A model generated the notes under the pieces. That model was given only the letters and a program-made list of their open reading frames with translations. It did no database searches and was not told the DNA's origin. Both the position numbers and the translations under genes were made by a program. Below, piece by piece: positions 30,661 to 40,037 of a DNA stretch of 54,522 nucleotides. Each line of letters starts with the position of its first letter. The first letter of the stretch is position 1. The stretch is from an uncultured Cellulomonas sp. (GTDB taxonomy: Bacteria > Actinomycetota > Actinomycetes > Actinomycetales > Cellulomonadaceae), in NCBI RefSeq assembly GCF_947494015.1, contig NZ_CANLTL010000020.1:1-54522 (forward strand). The letters are read 5' to 3'.

Positions 30661-31443
30661 GTGGCACTCATCGCACTCGCCTCAGCCAAGGGCGCCCCCG
30701 GGGTCACCACCGCGGCCCTGGCCTTGGCCATGGTCTGGCCACGATCAGTGCTGCTCGTCGAAGCCGACCTCGCCGGCACATCGGTGATGCCCGGCTACTA
30801 CCGCGCTCTCGTACCTCACGACCGGGGACTGCACCAGCTCGCCATCGCACACAGCCACGGCGACCTCACCGACCGCGAGCTGTGGGACCAGACCATGGCC
30901 CTGGACCAGACCGACACGCAGCGCGCGTTCCTGCCCGGCATCCTCAAGCCACGCTCCGCGGCGTCCCTGCGGGACCTGTGGGGCCCCCTGGCCAGCCACC
31001 TGGCAGCGCTCGAAGCCGGGGGAGTGGACGTCATCGTCGACCTGGGACGCATCCAGGCGCGCGAGGACCGCGAGCCGCTCCTGACAGTGGCCGACCTCGT
31101 GCTGCTGACCACCAGCTCACGACTGCCAGACGTGGTGATGACCCAGGCCATCGCCGCCGACCGGGTGTCCTCCTCCACCCGGGCGGTGACCAACCTCGCG
31201 CTGCTCGTGGTCGGCCCCGGCCGGCCCTACACCGAGCAGCAGATCGCTAAGCACGTCGGCCTGACCTCCGTCGGGACCCTGGCGTGGGACCAGGTCTCGG
31301 CGCAGGTCCTGAGCGTCGGCACCCGCCCGACCGGCCAGTTCACCAAGTCACCACTGATGCGCACCGCGACAACCGTTGCTGACCAGATCGGCCAGCACAT
31401 CACCCAGCGACGCGACCAGCTCGACACCAAGGAACCCCGATGA
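30661..31443 (+). CDS. TadZ/CpaE-like MinD-family protein
   Basis: The 260-residue protein is a divergent MinD/ParA-fold protein with KGAPGVTT (10-17) in place of a Walker A, where the second Lys is lost (GV-T-T), and VDVIVDLGRI (about 121-130) as Walker B. TadZ/CpaE proteins at this place in Tad clusters direct the pilus assembly site; many have degenerate ATP sites. The GTG at 30661 is two bases after the CpaB stop, and its end overlaps the start of the TadA ATPase gene. Function is inferred from fold and position. Confidence 0.75.
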   Translation: MALIALASAKGAPGVTTAALALAMVWPRSVLLVEADLAGTSVMPGYYRALVPHDRGLHQLAIAHSHGDLTDRELWDQTMALDQTDTQRAFLPGILKPRSAASLRDLWGPLASHLAALEAGGVDVIVDLGRIQAREDREPLLTVADLVLLTTSSRLPDVVMTQAIAADRVSSSTRAVTNLALLVVGPGRPYTEQQIAKHVGLTSVGTLAWDQVSAQVLSVGTRPTGQFTKSPLMRTATTVADQIGQHITQRRDQLDTKEPR

Positions 31444-32948
31444 GCACCGACGCCGACGACATCACCCCCCTGGACGACCTCCCGCTGTTCGCGGCCCCAC
31501 CGAGCTCTGCCCCCGCCGGCCGCTCCCCGCGCACACCGGCACCCACCGACACCCCAGTCCCCAGGACCATCCCCACGCCCGCTCGGACCCAGGCCGCCGA
31601 CGTCCTCACGGGCGCCGCCGACCGGGACTTCTGGCGCACCGTCACCGCACTGCGCAGCAGGGTCGCCGATCTCCAGGCCGCCGCCCTGACCTTCCAGAGC
31701 ACCCTGGACGCCTCCAGCCGAGAGGAGCTCGGCCGCGCCCACATCGTTCAGGTGGTGCGCGACCACTCCGACGCCCTCCTGCGCAACGGGCAGCCCCCGC
31801 TGACCACCGAGCTCGAGACACGGCTGGTCAAGGCGCTGTTCGACGCGATGTACCGCCTGGGTCGGCTGCAGCCCCTCGTCGAGCTCGACGGGGTCGTCAA
31901 CATCGAGATCGACGGCCACGACCGGGTCCTCGTCATCTACGCCGACGGACGACACGAGTACGCCCCGCCGGTAGCAGACTCCAACGCCGACCTGATCGCC
32001 GACCTGGCGTTCCTGGCCTCCCGTGATCCGGACATCGAACGCAGTTTCACGCGCTCCAACCCGTTCCTGGAGATGCCCCTGCCCGGGCACGCACGTCTGG
32101 CCGCATTGTCCTGGGTCACCCCGTGGCCCCGCGTGACCATCCGGATGCAGCACCTCAAGCACGTCGAGCTGAGCAAGCTGCGCGAGAACAACACCATCGA
32201 CGGAGTGCTCGAGTCGTTCCTGACCGCGGCAGTGCGTGCCAAGAAGTCGCTCATCATCTCCGGCGAGGGCCAAGGCAGCGGGAAGACCACCCTGCTGCGA
32301 GCCCTCGCCGCCGCCATACCCACGTGGACGTCCGTCGCGACCATCGAGACCGACTACGAGCTCTACCTCCACGAGGAGCCCGCCCGGCGCAACCGGGTCC
32401 TGCCGCTGCAGGCACGAGTGGGCAGCGGCGAGCAGACCGCCTCCGGCGGCCGGGCCGGGGAGATCACCACCATGGAGCTCGTCTACCGGGCCCTGCGCCA
32501 CAACATCGACCGGATCATCGTCGGGGAGGTCCGCGGCCCCGAGATCGTCGCGATGTTCGAGGCCATGCAGGGCGGCAACGGGTCCATGTCCACCGTGCAC
32601 GCCGACTCCGCCCGCGACGTCATCGAGCGGCTCGTCGGACTGGCCGTCAAGGACTCCCGCCTTTCAGAGACCTACGCCTACCGGCAGATCGCGCAGTCCA
32701 TCGACCTGATCGTGCACCTGTCCGTCGACGAGCGCCCCGACGGCTCCCGGTACCGCTACGTCAGCCAGGTCATCGAGGTCACCCCCGGTGAGCAGCACCA
32801 GCCCGTCGCCGTCAGCGACCTGTTCATCCCCGGCCCTGACGGGCGCGCCGTGCCGGCTTCCAACCCGACCTTCCTCAACGCCCTCGTGCGCGCCGGGTTC
32901 GACCAGAGCCTGCTGACCTACACCGAGGGCACCTGGGGGCCCCGATGA
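31440..32948 (+). CDS. tadA: TadA/CpaF secretion ATPase
   Basis: This 502-residue protein is the motor ATPase of the Tad pilus. A variable Pro-rich N-terminus (1-60) is followed by the NTD (DGVVNIEIDG, RITIRMQ-type region near 235) and the motor domain with Walker A GEGQGSGKT (275-283), an Asp box ETDYEL, Walker B IIVGEVRGPE (359-368) and the His box STVHAD (about 384-389). All key residues are present, so it is likely active. The ATG overlaps the previous stop and the tadB-like start overlaps its end. It acts at the inner face of the membrane with TadB and TadC. Confidence 0.95.
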   Translation: MSTDADDITPLDDLPLFAAPPSSAPAGRSPRTPAPTDTPVPRTIPTPARTQAADVLTGAADRDFWRTVTALRSRVADLQAAALTFQSTLDASSREELGRAHIVQVVRDHSDALLRNGQPPLTTELETRLVKALFDAMYRLGRLQPLVELDGVVNIEIDGHDRVLVIYADGRHEYAPPVADSNADLIADLAFLASRDPDIERSFTRSNPFLEMPLPGHARLAALSWVTPWPRVTIRMQHLKHVELSKLRENNTIDGVLESFLTAAVRAKKSLIISGEGQGSGKTTLLRALAAAIPTWTSVATIETDYELYLHEEPARRNRVLPLQARVGSGEQTASGGRAGEITTMELVYRALRHNIDRIIVGEVRGPEIVAMFEAMQGGNGSMSTVHADSARDVIERLVGLAVKDSRLSETYAYRQIAQSIDLIVHLSVDERPDGSRYRYVSQVIEVTPGEQHQPVAVSDLFIPGPDGRAVPASNPTFLNALVRAGFDQSLLTYTEGTWGPR

Positions 32949-33793
32949 CCCCCCTGGCAGCCGGCCTCGCCGTCCTGCTGGGCGGCGCCGGCCTGCTCAC
33001 CATCGCAGTGGGGCTCTCCACCACCGCGCCCCCCACCCGGCCCCGGCGCACCTCCACCGCCGCCGGGCGCCTGAGACCAACCCAGCGGCGCACCCTGCTC
33101 ATCTCCGCGGCCCTCGCGGTCCTGCTCGCCGCGTTCACCGGGTGGTGGCTCACAGTCCTGGTGCTGCCCGCTGCAGCCCTCGGCCTGCCCAGCCTGCTAC
33201 GACCAGCCAAGAGCGTCGAGGTGCAGCAGCTGGCCGACCTCGAGACGTGGCTGCGCGGACTGTCCGGAACTCTCGTCGGAGGCGGCACCGGCCTCGAGCA
33301 AGCCATCCGCGCGTCCCTGGGGTCAGCACCTCCCACCCTGCAGCCGTCGCTGGCCGGCCTAGTCGCGCGGCTCAACGCCCAGCAGCCGATCGAGGGGGCA
33401 CTACGGCGGTGGGCTGACGAGGTGAACCACTACACCTGCGACCTGGTCGTGGCCTGCCTCATCCTGGAATCCCAGCGGCGCGGGGGAGCGGTCAGCAGGG
33501 CCCTGGACGAGCTCGCCGACACCGTCGCCGAGCTGACCACCGCCGAGCGGCAGATCGAGGCAGACCGGTCCGGTCCGCGCACCACCGCCCGTGTGGTCAC
33601 GATCATCAGCGTCCTGGGCCTGGCAGCGCTGAGCCTGACGACGACCTACATCAGCTGGTACGGCACCCCCCTGGGGCAGGTCATCGCACTGGTGCTCCTC
33701 GCCGCCTACGGCGGGTGCCTGCTGTGGATGCAGCACATCGCCGCCGGCAAGCCCGTCCCACGGTTCCTGCCCGCCACGACCGTGGGGACGTGA
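32945..33793 (+). CDS. tadB: TadB-like inner membrane platform protein
   Basis: The 282-residue product has membrane segments at about 4-24, 39-75, 215-234 and 242-262 and between them the cytosolic T2SSF domain (about 90-200), with LETWLRGLSGTLVGGGTGLE and the conserved ESQRRGGAVSRALDELA. It forms the membrane platform of the Tad machine together with the TadC-like protein. The ATG overlaps the tadA stop (ATGA). Length and order are typical. Confidence 0.88.
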   Translation: MTPLAAGLAVLLGGAGLLTIAVGLSTTAPPTRPRRTSTAAGRLRPTQRRTLLISAALAVLLAAFTGWWLTVLVLPAAALGLPSLLRPAKSVEVQQLADLETWLRGLSGTLVGGGTGLEQAIRASLGSAPPTLQPSLAGLVARLNAQQPIEGALRRWADEVNHYTCDLVVACLILESQRRGGAVSRALDELADTVAELTTAERQIEADRSGPRTTARVVTIISVLGLAALSLTTTYISWYGTPLGQVIALVLLAAYGGCLLWMQHIAAGKPVPRFLPATTVGT

Positions 33794-33800
33794 GCACACC

Positions 33801-34706
33801 ATGACGTGGCTGATCCCTCTGCTGTGCGGGGCGACCATCGGGGCCGGCGTGTGGCTCCTGGTCCGCGAGGCCGTACCCGCCGACCCCCACCTCAAGAGCG
33901 CGCTGGACCGCCTGGCCGGCACCAGCCGGCCCACCCCTGTGACCCTCGACCCCGCGGCCAGCCTCACCGACCGCGTCGGTGCGGCCGCAGTCCGGTACAT
34001 CACCGCACCCGTCATCCCTCAGCTCACGCCGTCGCGGGCTGACCTCGACCTGATCGAGAAAGCCCCCCACACCCACCTGGGCGAGAAGGTCCTCGCGGCG
34101 GCGGCTGCCGCGCTGGCCGCTCCGATCCTCAGCGTGCTGGCCGTCGTGGCTGGACTGTCCGTCTCGGTCACCGTGCCCCTGGGCGCCGCGATCCTGTTCG
34201 GCGTTGCTGGGTGGGTCCTGCCCGACGTCGAGGCGACCAGCAAGGCGCGTGCCGCCCGCGCCGACTTCACCCGGGCCGTCGGCGCCTACCTCGAACTCCT
34301 CGCGATCGAGCGGATGAGCGGCGCCGGCGCCACTCAGGCCACCGAAGGCGCGGCCGAGGTCGCCCAGTCGTGGCCGTTTCGGCGCATCGCCCAGACCCTG
34401 CAGCGGGCGCGCTGGGCCGGCAAGACGCCCTGGGCCGCCCTCCACGAGCTCAGCGACGAACTGGCCGTGCCCGCGCTGCACGACGTCGCCGACATCATGC
34501 GCCTGGCCGGCGCCGAGGGGACGGCCGTCGTGGAGCAGCTTCGCGGGCGCGCCCGCAGCATGCGCGGCACCCAGATGTCCCTCGAGCGAGCCGCCGCCAA
34601 CGACGCCTCCACCCGCATGAACATCCCCATGGCGGCGACCGTCATCGTCTTCACGTTCGCGCTGGTCGTCCCCATCGGGATGCAGGCCCTGGGCATGGCC
34701 CCGTGA
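33801..34706 (+). CDS. tadC: TadC-like inner membrane platform protein
   Basis: This 301-residue protein is the second T2SSF-domain platform protein. Membrane segments are at about 3-17, 93-145 (two helices) and 275-297; the cytosolic domain (150-265) contains LELLAIERMSGAGATQA and LRGRARSMRGTQMSLERA, as in other TadC proteins. The ATG at 33801 is seven bases after the tadB stop. A 120-base gap before the pilin gene follows, possibly with its own promoter or a processing site for raising pilin amounts. Confidence 0.87.
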   Translation: MTWLIPLLCGATIGAGVWLLVREAVPADPHLKSALDRLAGTSRPTPVTLDPAASLTDRVGAAAVRYITAPVIPQLTPSRADLDLIEKAPHTHLGEKVLAAAAAALAAPILSVLAVVAGLSVSVTVPLGAAILFGVAGWVLPDVEATSKARAARADFTRAVGAYLELLAIERMSGAGATQATEGAAEVAQSWPFRRIAQTLQRARWAGKTPWAALHELSDELAVPALHDVADIMRLAGAEGTAVVEQLRGRARSMRGTQMSLERAAANDASTRMNIPMAATVIVFTFALVVPIGMQALGMAP

Positions 34707-34825
34707 TGGGTCCCTCGAACGGGCCCGGAGCATCCGATTCGTCATGGCCTGTCACATCCGTGTCTCAGAATGCATCTACTGCTGTTACAGGCCGTGCCCG
34801 CCACCGCACCCAAGGGAAACCCCAG

Positions 34826-35014
34826 ATGATCCAGACCCTGGTCACCATGTACACCATCGTCCTCGGCCGCTTCGAGGAGGCCAGGACCGACTCGAACCGC
34901 GAGGCCGGATCGGCCATCGAGTACGTCGTCATCGCCGCCGGGGTCCTCGCCCTGGCGATCGGCGTCGTCGCAGCCGTCGTGGCCCTGGTCGGCCGCTACA
35001 CCGCGCAGCTCTAG
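34826..35014 (+). CDS. flp: Flp-type pilin
   Basis: The 62-residue protein has the Flp pilin layout: a charged leader of about 30 residues, the processing region EAGSAIEYVV with Glu and Tyr adjacent as in Flp pilins, and a hydrophobic helix of about 25 residues ending VGRYTAQL. Cleavage is expected within AGS, leaving a mature pilin of about 30 residues. The ATG at 34826 has AAGGGAAA. The leader is longer than usual. A longer frame reaching back to 34211 lies inside the tadC gene and is not used. Confidence 0.85.
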   Translation: MIQTLVTMYTIVLGRFEEARTDSNREAGSAIEYVVIAAGVLALAIGVVAAVVALVGRYTAQL

Positions 35015-35021
35015 GCCCACC

Positions 35022-35453
35022 ATGACCACGACACAGGCGCGGCGGCCCAGGGTGCCCCGACCCCCCTGGGCCGCTCGCCTGTGCCCCGAGCGCGGCTCGG
35101 CGAGCGTCGAGGCGGTGATCCTGTACCCGGCCGTCCTGCTGCTGCTGTTCGCGATCGTCCAGGGCGGGGTGTACGCCCACGCCCGCAACGTCGCCCGCGA
35201 CGTCGCCAACGGGGCCGTGATCGCGGCCCGCTCACAGGACGCCACCGCCGCCGACGGGATCAGCGAGGGCACCGCCCGCCTCGAGCGCGCCGGCGGCGCG
35301 AGCCTGATCACCGGCGCCACGGTCCAGGTCGAGCGGGGACCGGCCACCGTCACGGTGACCGTCACCGGCTCGGCACTGTCAATCCTGCCCGGCGTCAGCG
35401 GGCTGCCGATCACCCAGACCGCCAGCGGCGCCGTCGAGCGGTTCGTGCCATGA
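35022..35453 (+). CDS. tadE: TadE-like pseudopilin
   Basis: This 143-residue protein has a basic leader (1-25), the ERGSASVEAVI processing region typical of TadE proteins, a membrane helix (about 32-52) and a beta-rich ectodomain with VERGPATVTVTVTG. TadE/TadF-type pseudopilins are processed like pilins and help pilus assembly. The ATG is seven bases after the pilin stop, and its stop overlaps the next TadE-like gene (ATGA). Confidence 0.87.
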   Translation: MTTTQARRPRVPRPPWAARLCPERGSASVEAVILYPAVLLLLFAIVQGGVYAHARNVARDVANGAVIAARSQDATAADGISEGTARLERAGGASLITGATVQVERGPATVTVTVTGSALSILPGVSGLPITQTASGAVERFVP

Positions 35454-35875
35454 GCCGCTCCCGTGAAACCGGATCGACCACTCTGGGCACTGTCATCGCA
35501 GTCCCGGCCCTGCTCCTGGTCGGGATGCTGCTGCTCATGGCCGGACGGGTGACCATCGCCGGCGGCACCGTCCAGTCCGCGGCCCACGAAGCGGCCCGGG
35601 CGGCGTCGATCTCCCGCACCGCCAGCGCCGCGCGCACCGCGGCCAACGATGTCGTGGCCACCACTCTGGACAACTCCGAGCTGGAATGCGTGACCACGTC
35701 CGTGGCGGTCGATACGGCGGCATTCGCCCGCCCCGTGGGGCAGAGCGGGCAGGTCACCGTGACCGTTGCCTGCACCGTCCCCCTGGACGACCTCGCGCTG
35801 CCCGGCGTCAGCGCCACCCGGACCCTGACCGCCACCAGCACCAGCGTGCTGGATACCTACCGGAGCAGGTCATGA
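35450..35875 (+). CDS. TadE/TadF-like pseudopilin
   Basis: The 141-residue product repeats the TadE design: a very short leader (SRSRETGSTTLGTVI), a membrane helix at about 15-34 and an ectodomain starting AAHEAARAASISRTASAAR. It lacks the Glu right at the +5 position seen in the preceding TadE, so it may be a TadF-like protein or stay uncleaved. Its ATG overlaps the preceding stop, and the next gene overlaps its end. Two cysteines (in ECVT and ACTV) could form a disulfide in the ectodomain. Confidence 0.82.
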   Translation: MSRSRETGSTTLGTVIAVPALLLVGMLLLMAGRVTIAGGTVQSAAHEAARAASISRTASAARTAANDVVATTLDNSELECVTTSVAVDTAAFARPVGQSGQVTVTVACTVPLDDLALPGVSATRTLTATSTSVLDTYRSRS

Positions 35876-36297
35876 CACCAGTGCGCCGCCGCGACGACAC
35901 CGAGCGGGGAGACGTCTCGATCCTGCTCGTCGTGGTCGTGGCGGCCCTCATCGTGATGCTCGGGCTCGTCGTCGACGCCGGCGGGCGCCTGCGCGCCGGC
36001 GACAACGCCGCCCACGTCGCCCAAGCCGCGGCCCGCGCCGCCGGGCAGCAGCTCACGACCAGCACCACCCAGCTCACCGGGACCCGCCCACCCATCAGCG
36101 CCAGCACAGCCACAGCCGCCGCGAACGACATCCTGGCCGCAGCCGGGATGGCCGGGAGCGTCACCGTCACCGGTGACCTGGTCACCGTCACCACGAGCAC
36201 GACCTACGTCCCGCAGATCCTGACCATCGGCGGACCATGGACCGTCACCGGCACCGCGACCGCCCGCGTCGCCCGCGGCATCACAGGAGAGAGCTGA
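35872..36297 (+). CDS. TadG/TadE-like (Rv3655c-type) membrane protein
   Basis: This 141-residue protein starts RRRDDTERGDVSILLVVVVAA, one membrane helix (about 14-34) preceded by the ERG(D)VS motif, then HVAQAAARAAGQQL, which is common to TadE-like proteins of actinobacterial Tad clusters (helicase/secretion neighbourhood type), and a beta-rich tail ending in a GPWTVTGTATARV repeat-like stretch. It is the third pseudopilin-like gene. Its ATG overlaps the previous stop and the LysM-SARP gene begins three bases after its end. Confidence 0.82.
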   Translation: MTPVRRRDDTERGDVSILLVVVVAALIVMLGLVVDAGGRLRAGDNAAHVAQAAARAAGQQLTTSTTQLTGTRPPISASTATAAANDILAAAGMAGSVTVTGDLVTVTTSTTYVPQILTIGGPWTVTGTATARVARGITGES

Positions 36298-36300
36298 CCC

Positions 36301-39300
36301 ATGCGCGCACGCATCACAGGACTGCTCGCCTGCCTGCTGCTCATCGTCCTGCTCGTCGGTGTCCCCGTGGCGCTGTGGCTGGTCGCCGGCAGCCCCATCC
36401 CCACCGCGCTGCCCTCCCTCGAACAGATCACCACGACCCTGACCAGGCCCGACTACACCGGCAGCCTCGTCCTCGGACTCCTCGAGGTCATCGCCTGGGT
36501 CGGATGGGCGACGTTCGCGGTCGCAACCCTCACCGAGGCCGCAGCCCAGCTCCGCGGAGTCTCAGCCCCCCGCCTGCCCGGGATGGGCATGCAGCAGCGC
36601 GCCGCAGCCAGCCTGATCGCCGCGGCCGTCGCCGGACTGACCTTCGGGCCCCTGAGCCCCGCCACCGCCACCGAGCACCACATCCCGGCCGCCATCAGCG
36701 CCGCCGTCGAAGCCACCACGCCCGCCACCAGCTCCACGGCCGGGGCCGTCGCCGACCAGAGCCTCACGGCCACGGCACCCGCAGCGGCCCCCGAGGTCGA
36801 GCTGGCGACGTACACCGTGCGCAAGGGCGACTCGCTGTGGGCAATCGCCGCGACACACCTCGGCGACGGACAGCGCTGGCGGGAGATCGCCGACCTCAAC
36901 TACGACGCGCCGCAGCCTGCAGGCGCCACCCTGACCACCAACCACTGGATCGAGCCGGGCTGGACCCTAACCCTGCCCATCCCCGCCACCACCGACCCCA
37001 CCGCCCCCAGCACCCCGACCACGCACACCGTCGCACCGGGGGAGAGCCTGTGGTCCATCGCCCAGGACACGCTCGGCGACGGCGACCGATGGCAGGAGAT
37101 CTACGACGCCTCCCACGGCATCGACCAGGGCAACGGCCAGCACCTCGAGGACCCCGACCTGCTGCGCACCGGGTGGACCCTTGCCCTGCCGACTACAGCA
37201 GCACCCCAGACACCTGCCCCCATCACCCCACCGGCTTCCACTCAGGCCGCCGCCACTGAGAAGGCCGCCGCTGAGCAGGCCGCCGCCGCTGAAGCTGCTG
37301 CCGCCCAAGTTGCCGCGGACGAGGCCGCCGCTGAGGAGGCGGCTGCCGCAGCGCCCATCACTGCGGCACCGCAGCCGGCCCCCGCCCTGACGGCGCCCAG
37401 CAACTCCCTCGACCAGGCGCAGGACACCTCGAGCGCGGACGTCGTCGAGGCGGACGACGACCAGGGCGGCGTCGACGTGCGCACACCCACCGGTGTCGGC
37501 GGACTGCTCGCGGTCAGCCTCCTGGGCCTCCTCGCGGCCAAGCGCGCCGCAGCCCGCCGCCACCGGCGCCCGGGGGAGCGCATCGCGCTGCCCGAGCCCG
37601 ACAGCGGCGAGTCCGTGCTCGAGGCCGAGCTGCGCGCGGTAGCCGACCCCCTGGGTCTGGACACCGTCAACCGCGCCCTGCGCTCCATGGCCGCCTGGCA
37701 CCGCACCAACGACCTGCCCCTGCCGGACGTGCGCGCCGCACGCCTGACCGAGCAGCTGTTCGAGGTCTACCTCGACCAGCCCGCCGACCTGCCCGCCCCG
37801 TGGAACGGCACCGACGACCGGTGCGTGTGGCAGATCACCGCGACCGACACCGCCGCCATCGACGACGAAGCCATCGACACCCCCTCGCCCTACCCCGCCC
37901 TGGTCACCCTCGGACACGACGAGGAGTCCGCCCACGTCCTGCTCGACCTCGAGCAAGTCGACTGCCTGTCCATCCGCGGCGACCAGACCACCACCCACGC
38001 CACTCTCGCCGCACTCGCAGTGGAGCTGGCCACCAGCCCGTGGGCCGACGACATGCAAGTGACCCTCGTATCGACGATGCCCGACCTCGCCGAGCACGTA
38101 GACACCGGGCGCATCCGCCACGTCCACGGCCTGGCCAACATCATCACCGAGCTCGAGGCGCGAGCCGCCGCCGTCGAGCAGGCCCTGCACGACGCCGGCG
38201 CCAGCTCACTGACCGAAGCTCGCGGCCGCGGCCTGGCCGCGGACGCCTGGACTCCCGAGATCCTCCTGATCGGCGAGCAGCTCGACCCCGCCGTCCGCGC
38301 CGCCCTCGAGGCCCTCGTCGCGCGGGTTCCGCGCGTCGGGATCGCCGCAGTGACCTCCGACGACCAGACCGGGCAGTGGGTCCTGGACCTCGACGTCGAC
38401 GACCCCACCCGCGGTGTCCTGCAGCCCGCCGGACTCACCATTCATCCCCAGCAGCTGCGACCCGAGACCTACGACCTGGCCCTGAGTCTCCTGCGCGACC
38501 GCGCCCCCCAGCCCGGACCGCACTGGGCCGCCAACCTCGACGCCACCGAGCCGGCCCTGCACGAGCTGCCCCTCCAGCCCGAGCCGGTCGTCGTCGACAA
38601 GCCGGTCGTCGTCGACAAGCCGGTCGTGGTCGCCGAGCCCAAGGACTGGGCCGAGCTGACACATCTGCAGAGGCCCTGCGTACGGGTCCTGGGACCCGTG
38701 GACGTCGAGGTCACCTCCGGGATTGACATGCCCACCGGGCATCGCCGCCAGCAGACCGAGCTGATCGCCTACCTCGCCCTGCACCCCGGAGCCACCAGCG
38801 CCGACATCTCCGCCGCCCTGTGGCCCGGACGCCCACCCAAGGAAGCCACGCGGGTCTCTGCGGTGTCGCGCGCACGCCGGTGGCTCGGGACCGACGACCA
38901 GGCCCGTGAGCACCTGCCCCGGTACCTCGACGTGAACAGCGACACCGAGAGCGGGTACCGCCTGCAGGGCGTGACCGTCGACTGGCAGGTCTTCCTCGAT
39001 CTCGTCGGCCCCGACGCCACCACCACGCCCCTGACCGACCTCAAGGCCGCCCTCGGCCTCGTACGCGGGCGGCCGTTCGCCGAGGCCCGCAGCACCCGAT
39101 ACGTCTGGGCTGAGCCGCTCATGCAGGAGATTCTCGCCGCCGTCGTCGACGTCGCCCACGAAGTCGCCCGCCGCGCCCTGCAGACCGGCGACACAGCCAC
39201 CGCTCGCCACGCCGCCGCGATCGGCCGACTCGTCGACCCCGCCGACGAGCGCGTGTGGCGCGACGGCATCCGCGCTGAATGGGCCGCCGGCCGTGCCGAG

Positions 39301-39438
39301 GACGTCACCCGCCTCGTCGACCAGCTCCAGGCACTCCTCGGAGACCTCGACACCGACGCCGAACCCGAGACCGAGAACCTCCTCACTGAGGTCGACGCCC
39401 TCACCACACGCCGCACCACCACGGGAGGCACCAGATGA
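36301..39438 (+). CDS. Membrane LysM-SARP/BTAD fusion protein
   Basis: This 1045-residue protein has three N-terminal membrane segments (6-28, 55-76, 101-117), two LysM domains (about 171-228 and 241-298: YTVRKGDSLWAIA and HTVAPGESLWSIA), an Ala/Glu-rich linker (310-350), a fourth membrane segment (398-415), a 350-residue region of unknown fold and, from about 790 to 1030, a SARP-like winged helix plus BTAD domain (VRVLGPVDVEV, then LIAYLALHPGATSADIS and ALWPG). Topology predicts the LysM part outside, bound to cell wall, and the SARP part in the cytosol. BTAD domains normally belong to soluble transcription activators, so this could be a membrane-bound regulator or a cytosolic assembly platform for the Tad pilus. 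Its ATG is three bases after the TadG-like gene. Confidence 0.85.
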   Translation: MRARITGLLACLLLIVLLVGVPVALWLVAGSPIPTALPSLEQITTTLTRPDYTGSLVLGLLEVIAWVGWATFAVATLTEAAAQLRGVSAPRLPGMGMQQRAAASLIAAAVAGLTFGPLSPATATEHHIPAAISAAVEATTPATSSTAGAVADQSLTATAPAAAPEVELATYTVRKGDSLWAIAATHLGDGQRWREIADLNYDAPQPAGATLTTNHWIEPGWTLTLPIPATTDPTAPSTPTTHTVAPGESLWSIAQDTLGDGDRWQEIYDASHGIDQGNGQHLEDPDLLRTGWTLALPTTAAPQTPAPITPPASTQAAATEKAAAEQAAAAEAAAAQVAADEAAAEEAAAAAPITAAPQPAPALTAPSNSLDQAQDTSSADVVEADDDQGGVDVRTPTGVGGLLAVSLLGLLAAKRAAARRHRRPGERIALPEPDSGESVLEAELRAVADPLGLDTVNRALRSMAAWHRTNDLPLPDVRAARLTEQLFEVYLDQPADLPAPWNGTDDRCVWQITATDTAAIDDEAIDTPSPYPALVTLGHDEESAHVLLDLEQVDCLSIRGDQTTTHATLAALAVELATSPWADDMQVTLVSTMPDLAEHVDTGRIRHVHGLANIITELEARAAAVEQALHDAGASSLTEARGRGLAADAWTPEILLIGEQLDPAVRAALEALVARVPRVGIAAVTSDDQTGQWVLDLDVDDPTRGVLQPAGLTIHPQQLRPETYDLALSLLRDRAPQPGPHWAANLDATEPALHELPLQPEPVVVDKPVVVDKPVVVAEPKDWAELTHLQRPCVRVLGPVDVEVTSGIDMPTGHRRQQTELIAYLALHPGATSADISAALWPGRPPKEATRVSAVSRARRWLGTDDQAREHLPRYLDVNSDTESGYRLQGVTVDWQVFLDLVGPDATTTPLTDLKAALGLVRGRPFAEARSTRYVWAEPLMQEILAAVVDVAHEVARRALQTGDTATARHAAAIGRLVDPADERVWRDGIRAEWAAGRAEDVTRLVDQLQALLGDLDTDAEPETENLLTEVDALTTRRTTTGGTR
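38584..38637 (+). repeat. Three 18-bp tandem units within the LysM-SARP gene
   Basis: Two identical units (38584-38601 and 38602-38619) and one diverged unit (38620-38637) encode a repeated PVVVDK hexapeptide just before the SARP domain. It is probably a flexible linker whose copy number could vary without a frameshift. Confidence 0.75.
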
Positions 39439-40037
39439 TCCGCCACCGCACCACCGCGGCCCTAGTGGCACTCCTGACCGCTGGCGCGCTCACGGCGTGC
39501 ACCCCGGACACCACGCCACCCACCACCACGCCCACCAGCACAACCACCCCCAGCCAGACACCCACACCTAGCCCCACACCGACGGTCGACCCAGCCGAAG
39601 CGGCCAAGCAGGCGAACATCGACGCCGCGATTGCTGCGTACGAGGCTCACATCGACGCCGTGAACCGGGTCGGCCAGGCGGGCATGGTCGGCTGGGAAAC
39701 CGACGTCCTGCCGGCCATCGGCTCCTCCGACCTCCGCGAGGAGATCGTGTCCCTGTACACGCAGCTGTCCGAACAGGGCGTACGACAGACCGGGGAACGT
39801 GAAATCGCGTCGCTCACGGTCACCGACTACGTCGAAGACCCCACCGGCGCTGGCCACGAGCAGGTGCGACTCGACGTCTGCCTGGACAACTCGGGCGTCG
39901 ACGAGGTCGATGCACAGGGCAAGTCGATCCTGCTTGCTGGCTACCCGCCTCGCCTGATCACCTCCGTGCTCATGCAGCGGCAGGTCGACTTCTGGACGAT
40001 CAGCGAGATGGTGACCCAAGAGGGACAGCAGTGCTGA
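39435..40037 (+). CDS. Lipoprotein of the Tad operon
   Basis: The 200-residue product has a lipoprotein signal with lipobox LTAC (Cys22), a Thr/Pro-rich linker (24-52) and a soluble domain (about 55-200) with IDAAIAAYEAHIDAVNRVGQ helix then a beta-rich part, typical of small actinobacterial lipoproteins of unknown function. It should be anchored to the outer face of the membrane. Its ATG overlaps the stop of the LysM-SARP gene, and the following secreted-protein gene starts on its stop codon, so it belongs to the Tad operon. Confidence 0.8.
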   Translation: MIRHRTTAALVALLTAGALTACTPDTTPPTTTPTSTTTPSQTPTPSPTPTVDPAEAAKQANIDAAIAAYEAHIDAVNRVGQAGMVGWETDVLPAIGSSDLREEIVSLYTQLSEQGVRQTGEREIASLTVTDYVEDPTGAGHEQVRLDVCLDNSGVDEVDAQGKSILLAGYPPRLITSVLMQRQVDFWTISEMVTQEGQQC

